Of a stretch of DNA of 64,000 nt, positions 58,571-64,000 are shown piece by piece; positions within the stretch are counted from its first letter, which is position 1, and each line of letters begins with the position of its first letter. The position numbers and the translations under genes are program-made. Origin of the DNA: DAOMNN01 sp035443825 (GTDB lineage Bacteria; Pseudomonadota; Gammaproteobacteria; Burkholderiales; Rhodocyclaceae); the NCBI GenBank assembly GCA_035443825.1, contig DAOMNN010000010.1, forward strand, positions 4,446 through 68,445. The letters run 5' to 3'. The notes beneath the pieces were generated by a model. It did not search any database. It saw only the letters and a program-made list of their open reading frames with translations, and was not told the origin of the DNA.

Positions 58571-60076
58571 TTACGCAGGCGGTGGACGATCGCCCGAAGC
58601 CGCAGCGCCAGGATCGTGCTTGCGCCACGCTCCGACTACGAGCGCGAGCAGCGCAAGCACCAGGGCCGTGCCATCGCCCCAACGCGCATACGGCGTCAGC
58701 CCTTGATGGCCCATGACCTCCATCTCCAGCGCGCCGCGTTCGAACTGGGGCATCACCCCGGCGACGCTGCCATCCGGATTGACGGCCGCCGTCATCCCCG
58801 TATTGGTCGAGCGCAGCATCGTTCGACCAGCCTCGATCGCGCGCACGCGCGCGATCTGCAGATGTTGCGGCTGGGCCAGGGAGCGCCCGTACCAGGCGAG
58901 GTTGGAGATATTCAGAAGTATGGTCGCTTCAGGCAGACCTCGTCGGATGACGCGACCGAAGAGATCTTCATAACAGATATTGATCGCAATGCGTTGTTCC
59001 CCCAAACGCATCGGACGCTGATCGCGTGACCCCGGAGTCTGATCCGACATCGGAATCTCGGCGAGCGCGTAGAACCAGCCGAACAGCGGCGGTGAATACT
59101 CCCCGAAAGGGACGAGATGCTGCTTTGCATAGATCTGGTGTGGCGCAGTACCGAGACTGATCGCCGCATTGAAGATCTGTCCCCGGGCATCACGATCGAA
59201 CACCCCGACGATCAGGTCACCGTCCCGTGCGCGCACACCCCCCGCGAGATCCTCGAGGTAGCCCTGCGGAAGCTGTTCGACAAGCAACGGGAGCGTGGTC
59301 TCCGGCAACACCACCAGATCGGCGTCTGATTGACCGGCGAGATGCGCATTGACCTCCAACCACTGCGCGAGCATGGCCGGCTCCCACTTCAGGCCCTGTT
59401 CGATATTGGTCTGGACCAGAGCCACACGCAACGGCTCGCCTGACGGCGTCGTCCAGGCGATACGGCCCAAGGCAAATCCCAGCAACAGGATCAACACCAT
59501 CGGGGCAAGGATGCGACCCGACTGGGCAAACGCGCGCATTGGAACCAGGGCCAGCAGTACGGAGGCGAAGGCGACCAATCCCCCGACGCCATAGACCCCG
59601 ATCACCGGGAGGTAGCCGGCCAGAGGGGAAGGCGGTGTTTGCGAGTAGCCTATGGCAAGCCACGGGAAACCTGTGAACACCCAGCCCCGGAGCCACTCGG
59701 CTACGACCCACAAGCCTGCGAAGAGTGCGGCATGGGCAAATGGCCCGCCGCGGCGCAGTCGCACGTAGAGCGCCGCCACGAGCGCGGGATACAAGGCGAG
59801 ATAGGCGCAGAAAAGCAAGATCGCCAATGCCGCAACGGGTACCGGCACACCGCCATAGCGGTTCAATGCAATGTACAGCCAGGACACGCCGAATACGAAT
59901 GCACCAAGGCCCCAGGCGAAACCGACCAGAAATCCGCCGCGGGGGCGCGGCTCCCGCTCGAGCACCCAGACCAGCACCGCCAGCGAAACGAAGGCCAGCG
60001 GAAACGCGCCGAACGGGGCGAATGCCAGCACCGAAACACCGCCGGCCAGCATCGCAATCGCGGCACGCGGCAACAT
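58571..60076 (-). CDS. lnt: Apolipoprotein N-acyltransferase
   Basis: 501 residues from the ATG at 60076; earlier in-frame starts overlap corC. About seven N-terminal membrane helices are followed by a periplasmic nitrilase-type domain with the Glu-Lys-Cys triad in VVLPETTLP, YAKQHLVPFGEY and INICYEDLFG, then a last helix. It N-acylates the lipid-modified Cys of lipoproteins such as the predicted MlaA and Ggt lipoproteins in this window. It lies 46 bp downstream of corC. Confidence 0.95.
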   Translation of the reverse strand: MLPRAAIAMLAGGVSVLAFAPFGAFPLAFVSLAVLVWVLEREPRPRGGFLVGFAWGLGAFVFGVSWLYIALNRYGGVPVPVAALAILLFCAYLALYPALVAALYVRLRRGGPFAHAALFAGLWVVAEWLRGWVFTGFPWLAIGYSQTPPSPLAGYLPVIGVYGVGGLVAFASVLLALVPMRAFAQSGRILAPMVLILLLGFALGRIAWTTPSGEPLRVALVQTNIEQGLKWEPAMLAQWLEVNAHLAGQSDADLVVLPETTLPLLVEQLPQGYLEDLAGGVRARDGDLIVGVFDRDARGQIFNAAISLGTAPHQIYAKQHLVPFGEYSPPLFGWFYALAEIPMSDQTPGSRDQRPMRLGEQRIAINICYEDLFGRVIRRGLPEATILLNISNLAWYGRSLAQPQHLQIARVRAIEAGRTMLRSTNTGMTAAVNPDGSVAGVMPQFERGALEMEVMGHQGLTPYARWGDGTALVLALLALVVGAWRKHDPGAAASGDRPPPA

Positions 60077-60122
60077 CAGCACGCTACGCGTGGATCCACC
60101 GCGCGGCACCAGACTCTGGGAG

Positions 60123-60968
60123 TCATCCGCCCGAGGGCTCCGGCACGACGTTTGCACGCTCCACGAGCAGCGTGTGGACCCGTCGGCTGTCGGCCCGCAT
60201 CACCTGGATCTTCAGCCCGTCGAGCGTGATCACCTCGCCACGCTTGGGCAGACGGCCAAGGTGGCGGATCACCAACCCGCCGACAGTATCGATGTCCTCG
60301 TCGCTGAAATCGGTCGCGAAAGCATGATTGAAATCCTCGATCTCGGTGGTCGCCTTGACCCGATAGCGACCATTCTGATCGAGACGGATGCTGTCGCCCG
60401 CCTCGTCGAAATCGAACTCGTCCTCGATGTCACCCACGATCTGCTCGAGCACGTCCTCGATCGTCACCAGCCCCGCCACTCCGCCGTACTCGTCGACCAC
60501 GATCGCCATATGATTGCGGCTCACCCGGAACTCCCGCAGAAGCACGTTCAGGCGTTTGGACTCGGGCACGAATATGGCCGGACGCAGCATGTCGCGCAGG
60601 TCGAACTCGCGTCCCGCGTAGTAGCGAAGCAGGTCCTTGGCGAGAAAGATGCCGACCACGTCGTCCTTGTTCTCGCCCACCGCAGGAAATCGCGAGTGAG
60701 CCGTGTCGACGACGAAGGAGACGACATCTTCGATCGGGTCATCCAGATGAATCACGTCCATCTGCGCCCGTGGAATCATGACTTCGCTCACCTGCATGTC
60801 CGACATCTGCAGGGCGCCCTCCATGATCGAAAGGGCGTCCGCGTTGATCAGATTGCGGTCGCAGGCGGAACGAAGGCGCGCGAGCAGGTCATCGCGATCT
60901 TCCGGCTCGCGCGAGAGAATGGCCGAAAGTCGCTCCAGTAATGAAGGTTTGCCCGAGGAGCTGTCCAT
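60123..60968 (-). CDS. corC: CorC/HlyC-family transporter-associated CBS protein
   Basis: 281 residues from the ATG at 60968; another ATG at 60983 would add five and lies closer to the upstream hairpin. Neither has a clear Shine-Dalgarno sequence. Two CBS domains (about 60-190, with VMIPRAQMDVI and VVDEYGGVAGLVTIEDVLEQIVG) are followed by the CorC_HlyC domain ending in RVHTLLVERA. It is soluble with no membrane segment. CorC is linked to magnesium and cobalt efflux in the lnt-corC-ybeY-phoH-miaB order conserved in gamma- and betaproteobacteria. Confidence 0.92.
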   Translation of the reverse strand: MDSSSGKPSLLERLSAILSREPEDRDDLLARLRSACDRNLINADALSIMEGALQMSDMQVSEVMIPRAQMDVIHLDDPIEDVVSFVVDTAHSRFPAVGENKDDVVGIFLAKDLLRYYAGREFDLRDMLRPAIFVPESKRLNVLLREFRVSRNHMAIVVDEYGGVAGLVTIEDVLEQIVGDIEDEFDFDEAGDSIRLDQNGRYRVKATTEIEDFNHAFATDFSDEDIDTVGGLVIRHLGRLPKRGEVITLDGLKIQVMRADSRRVHTLLVERANVVPEPSGG

Positions 60969-60991
60969 TTGACGAGTGTGCATGAAGAACC

Positions 60992-61023
60992 AGGATTTGG
61001 GATCAGGACCGATCCCAAATCCT
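60992..61023 (-). other. Perfect 13-bp stem-loop in the ybeY-corC gap
   Basis: AGGATTTGGGATC (60992-61004), loop AGGACC, GATCCCAAATCCT (61011-61023): thirteen uninterrupted pairs with a 6-base loop. It fills most of the space between the ybeY stop and the corC start. There is no T-run on the minus strand, so it looks like an mRNA-processing or translation-control element, not a terminator. Confidence 0.6.
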
Positions 61024-61042
61024 CGGTCTTCGTGCGCTGCAT

Positions 61043-61546
61043 TCAGGCATACGGATTGGCGTAACCCAGATTGGCAAGAATGTCCGTTTCCAGAGTCTCC
61101 ATGACGTGCGCCTGCTCCGGGGATTCATGTTCGAAACCCTGCAAATGCAGGATACCATGCACCACAAGGTGCGCGAAATGCGCCTCGACCCGCTTGCCCT
61201 GCTCCGCCGCTTCACGCCCGACCACTGCAACGCAGATGACAAGATCACCCCACACGCCGGGATGTGCCCCATCTGCCGGCGACCCCGCATCGACTGCGTA
61301 ATCAAAACTCAGCACGTTGGTCGCATAGTCCTTTGCGCGATAGTCCAGATTCAACGCCCGCCCCTCGGCTTCATTCACGAAGCGCAAGGTGATGTCGGCT
61401 GGCATCCCACGCAATGCACACCGTACCCAGCGGCGCAATCGGTGGCGCGTCGGCACGAGCGAGCGTTCGGCCCCATCGAGCGCCGTTTGCACCGACAGCC
61501 TGAGTGGCGGCTCGGTCGCTGCTGCGGCGCACTCTGTCCGTGCCAC
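61043..61546 (-). CDS. ybeY: Endoribonuclease YbeY
   Basis: 167 residues from a GTG at 61546 with AAGG nine bases upstream; an earlier GTG at 61579 would overlap phoH. The zinc site HLVVHGILHLQGFEH (H-x3-H-x5-H) near residue 133 and the preceding RFVNEAEGRALNLDYRAKDYATNVLSF region are diagnostic. YbeY takes part in 16S rRNA 3'-end maturation and ribosome quality control. It is encoded next to its usual partner phoH. Confidence 0.93.
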   Translation of the reverse strand: MARTECAAAATEPPLRLSVQTALDGAERSLVPTRHRLRRWVRCALRGMPADITLRFVNEAEGRALNLDYRAKDYATNVLSFDYAVDAGSPADGAHPGVWGDLVICVAVVGREAAEQGKRVEAHFAHLVVHGILHLQGFEHESPEQAHVMETLETDILANLGYANPYA

Positions 61547-61550
61547 GCGG

Positions 61551-62525
61551 TCAGGCCTTGGGGAGCCCGTCGCCCGCACTGGCCACGCGCGCCGACTCCC
61601 GGTCGTAGGCTTCCACGATACGCGCCACCAGCGGATGGCGCACCACGTCCTCGCGCCCGAACTCGGTGAACGCGATGCCTCTGACCGCAGACAGGATTTC
61701 GCGCGCCTCGGTCAGGCCGCTGCGGTTGCCGCGCGGCAGGTCGATCTGGGTCAGGTCGCCGGTGACTACCGCCTTGGCGCCGATGCCGATGCGCGTCAGG
61801 AACATTTTCATCTGCTCGGGCGTGGTGTTCTGCGCCTCGTCGAGGATGATGAAGGCATGATTCAGCGTGCGCCCCCGCATGAATGCGAGAGGCGCGATCT
61901 CTATGCTCGCCCGTTCGAACAGCTTGGCAACGCGCTCGAAGCCCATCAGATCGTAAAGGGCGTCATAGAGCGGGCGTAGATAGGGGTCGACCTTCTGCGC
62001 CAGATCACCGGGAAGAAAGCCGAGACGCTCGCCCGCCTCGACCGCCGGGCGCGTCAGGATGATGCGATCGACCAGCTCGCGCTCGAACGCATCGACCGCA
62101 CTGGCGACGGCGAGATAGGTCTTGCCGGTCCCGGCCGGGCCGATCCCGAATGTGATGTCGTGCGACTGGATGTTCGTCAGATACTCGACCTGGCGCGGCG
62201 TTCGTCCATGCAGTTCGGTCTTGCGTGTCAGCAGTGCCGGAGCGGCCTGGGGCGTCTTGCCGCGGTTGGCGATTTCGACCAGGCCCAGTTGGATATCGTC
62301 GACGCTCAGATGACTTTCGGCACGCTCGTAGAAACCGGTGAGCGCTTCGGCGGCAAACCGCGCTCCGGACGGGTTCCCGGTGAGCTTGAAGCGCTCGCCC
62401 CTGCGCACGATGCTGATATCGAAGGCGGATTCGATCTGACGCAGGTTCTCGTCCAGCGCCCCGCACAGATTGGCCAGCCGCTCGTTGTCGACCGGTTCGA
62501 ACACCACTTCGGTGGTACGTGCCAT
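61551..62525 (-). CDS. ybeZ: PhoH-family ATPase (PhoH-like, YbeZ)
   Basis: 324 residues with an N-terminal KH-like region, Walker A GPAGTGKT (129-136), Walker B FIILDEAQNTTPEQMK and a sensor GDLTQIDLPRG. PhoH-like proteins are RNA-associated ATPases or helicases working with YbeY. The start directly adjoins the miaB stop. The end is 4 bases from the chosen ybeY start. Confidence 0.95.
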   Translation of the reverse strand: MARTTEVVFEPVDNERLANLCGALDENLRQIESAFDISIVRRGERFKLTGNPSGARFAAEALTGFYERAESHLSVDDIQLGLVEIANRGKTPQAAPALLTRKTELHGRTPRQVEYLTNIQSHDITFGIGPAGTGKTYLAVASAVDAFERELVDRIILTRPAVEAGERLGFLPGDLAQKVDPYLRPLYDALYDLMGFERVAKLFERASIEIAPLAFMRGRTLNHAFIILDEAQNTTPEQMKMFLTRIGIGAKAVVTGDLTQIDLPRGNRSGLTEAREILSAVRGIAFTEFGREDVVRHPLVARIVEAYDRESARVASAGDGLPKA

Positions 62526-63863
62526 TCAGGACTCCCGCACGAGAATCTCGCCGCGCAGGCTGTGCGGCAAGGCGGCCGTGATCATTACGTCGGCGAACTG
62601 GCCGATCAGCCGCTGGTCGCCCGCGAAATTCACCACCCGATTGTTCTCCGTGCGACCCGCGAGCTCACCCGGATCCTTGCGTGAGGTCCCCTCGACGAGC
62701 ACGCGCTCGATGCCCCCGACCATCCGCTGGCTGATCTCCATCGCCTGTTCCTCGATGCGCTTTTGCAGGCGCGTGAGCCAGCGCAGCTTGGTTTCGTGCG
62801 GCACGGGATCTTCCATGTCCGCCGCGGGCGTGCCCGGTCTGGGGCTATAGATGAAGCTGAACGAGAAGTCGAAGCCAAGTTCGTCGATGAGTTTCATCGT
62901 CTTGTCGAAATCCTCTTCCGTCTCGCCGGGAAATCCGACGATGAAGTCCGACGAGAGGGAAATGTCGGGCCGCACCGCGCGAAGCTTCCTGACCACGGCC
63001 TTGTATTCCAGCGCCGAGTAGCCGCGCTTCATCGCAGCGAGGACCCGGTCCGATCCGGACTGCACCGGCAGATGCAGATGACCGACCAGCTTGGGGATCT
63101 TCGCGTACGCATCGAACACCCGCTGCGACATCTCGCGCGGATGCGACGTCGTATAGCGCAGTCGCTCGATGCCCGGAATCTCGGCAACACACTCGAGAAG
63201 GAACGCGAAATCGCCCTGCTCCCCACCTTCGCGCGTGATCGCACCGCGCCATGCATTGACGTTCTGTCCGAGCAGGGTGATTTCCCGCACACCCTGTTCC
63301 GCAAGCCCCGCGACCTCGGCGAGAATGTCGTCCAGGGGGCGCGACACCTCCTCGCCCCGCGTGTACGGCACCACGCAGAACGTACAGTACTTGGAACAAC
63401 CCTCCATGATCGATACGAACGCGCTCGCTCCTTCGACACGCGCCGGCGGCATGTTGTCGAACTTCTCGATCTCCGGGAAGGAAATGTCGACCTGCGAGCG
63501 GCCGCTGCTGCGCCGCGCCTCAATCAGTTGCGGCAGGCGATGCAGGGTCTGCGGCCCGAACACGAGGTCAACATAGGGCGCCCGAGCAACGATCGCATCG
63601 CCCTCCTGACTGGCCACACAACCGCCGACACCGATGATCAGGTTCGGGTTGGCCTGCTTGAGGTGCTTCACCCGACCCAGATCGTGGAACACCTTCTCCT
63701 GCGCCTTCTCACGCACCGAGCAGGTGTTGAAGAGAATGACGTCGGCCTCATCCGGATTGTCCGTCCTGACCACCGTCTCGCAGGCGCCAAGCACGTCCGC
63801 CATCTTGTCGGAATCGTACTCGTTCATCTGGCATCCGAACGTGCGGATGTAGAGTTTCTTCAT
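62526..63863 (-). CDS. miaB: tRNA-2-methylthio-N6-dimethylallyladenosine synthase
   Basis: 445 residues. The N-terminal UPF0004 domain holds three auxiliary-cluster cysteines (C11, C48, C82), the radical-SAM domain the triad C156, C160, C163 in CSKYCTFC, and the C-terminal TRAM domain ends the protein. It methylthiolates i6A37 in tRNAs reading UNN codons. It heads the minus-strand miaB-ybeZ-ybeY-corC-lnt run and is divergent from the tRNA-Met gene, with 59 bp between them. Confidence 0.97.
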   Translation of the reverse strand: MKKLYIRTFGCQMNEYDSDKMADVLGACETVVRTDNPDEADVILFNTCSVREKAQEKVFHDLGRVKHLKQANPNLIIGVGGCVASQEGDAIVARAPYVDLVFGPQTLHRLPQLIEARRSSGRSQVDISFPEIEKFDNMPPARVEGASAFVSIMEGCSKYCTFCVVPYTRGEEVSRPLDDILAEVAGLAEQGVREITLLGQNVNAWRGAITREGGEQGDFAFLLECVAEIPGIERLRYTTSHPREMSQRVFDAYAKIPKLVGHLHLPVQSGSDRVLAAMKRGYSALEYKAVVRKLRAVRPDISLSSDFIVGFPGETEEDFDKTMKLIDELGFDFSFSFIYSPRPGTPAADMEDPVPHETKLRWLTRLQKRIEEQAMEISQRMVGGIERVLVEGTSRKDPGELAGRTENNRVVNFAGDQRLIGQFADVMITAALPHSLRGEILVRES

Positions 63864-63880
63864 CAGCTACAGCTCTCTTG

Positions 63881-63910
63881 TTGACGCTATCTTTCCCAAG
63901 CCGTTATATT
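63881..63910 (+). promoter_or_regulatory. Promoter of the tRNA-Met gene
   Basis: TTGACG (63881-63886), 18-bp spacer, TATATT (63905-63910). Transcription would start a few bases before the mature tRNA 5' end at 63923. Confidence 0.65.
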
Positions 63911-63922
63911 AGCAGGCTTGTT

Positions 63923-63999
63923 GGTGATGTAGCTCAGACGGTTAGAGCGATGGATTCATAACCCATAGGTCGGCGGTTCGATTCCGCCCATCACCACCA
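63923..63999 (+). tRNA. tRNA-Met (CAT anticodon), probably elongator
   Basis: A 77-base cloverleaf. The acceptor stem GGTGATG pairs with CATCACC, followed by A-CCA encoded in the DNA; the D-arm is AGCTCAGACGGTTAGAGC; the anticodon loop is ATTCATAAC with CAT at 63957-63959; the T-arm is GGCGGTTCGATTCCGCC. The normal first base pair (G-C) and absence of the three G-C pairs in the anticodon stem argue against initiator tRNA. A CAT anticodon could also belong to tRNA-Ile2 modified to lysidine, so elongator Met is the better guess, not proven. Confidence 0.93.
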
Positions 64000-64000
64000 A

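Overview
The window reads as ordinary, dense, GC-rich chromosome of a betaproteobacterium, most likely a member of the Rhodocyclales (Azoarcus/Thauera/Aromatoleum-like). The reasons are the rpe-gph-trpE gene order, the mlaFEDACB-ABC-2 transporter-bolA-murA-hisG order, a short-form HisG, hisE-hit-tatABC, glyQS-gmhB-plsC and a PHA phasin. The assignment comes from gene order and family knowledge, not from a search. There is no rRNA, prophage, insertion sequence or CRISPR array. One run of 100 N (13618-13717) is a scaffold gap, so this is a draft assembly.

Layout. 1-1275: a cobalamin-binding MerR regulator (CarH/LitR type) divergent from a small membrane protein, with three copies of a TTTGTCC-N-GGACAAA-type palindrome. 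1323-5116: heptose-phosphate adenylyltransferase, a hypothetical, recQ, an FKBP isomerase and msrA. 5229-16914 (minus strand): rpe-gph-trpE-(aminotransferase-BKACE)-trpG-trpD-trpC-tamB, with a previously unannotated trp leader peptide and attenuator-like fold between gph and trpE. 17155-23196 (minus): ornithine-cyclodeaminase-like enzyme, PP2C phosphatase, double-FHA protein, metallo-beta-lactamase-fold hydrolase and a GAF-GspE/PilB ATPase. 23336-25401: sucCD. 25701-30421: gamma-glutamyltransferase, a DUF2889 protein and FimV. 30418-30667: a 250-bp element with terminal and internal inverted repeats. 30679-34773: Nif3-like protein, DegS/DegQ-like protease, tatABC and a HIT protein.

34788-41557 is the histidine operon. 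It runs on the minus strand (hisG-D-B-H-A-F-I-E), but hisC sits in its usual place on the opposite strand. rnk, also on the plus strand, separates hisG from murA. 42155-49242 is murA, ibaG, an ABC-2 exporter and the complete mlaFEDACB phospholipid-transport operon. 49639-52267 is kdsD-kdsC-lptC-lptA, which stops before the usual lptB/rpoN and continues with an enoyl-CoA hydratase and a phasin under a near-consensus promoter. 54127-63863 (minus) is miaB-phoH-ybeY-corC-lnt and glyQ-glyS-gmhB-plsC. A tRNA-Met gene closes the window.

Much of the window serves the envelope: LPS core and Kdo (hldE C-type, gmhB, kdsD, kdsC, lptC, lptA), peptidoglycan (murA), lipoproteins (lnt), phospholipids (mla, plsC), protein export (tat, tamB) and stress proteolysis. 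The most promising unexplained items are the trp attenuator, the two foreign catabolic genes inside the trp operon, the three-operator B12/MerR locus, the kinase-less FHA/PP2C/GspE cluster, the terminator-like leader of rnk and several intercistronic hairpins.
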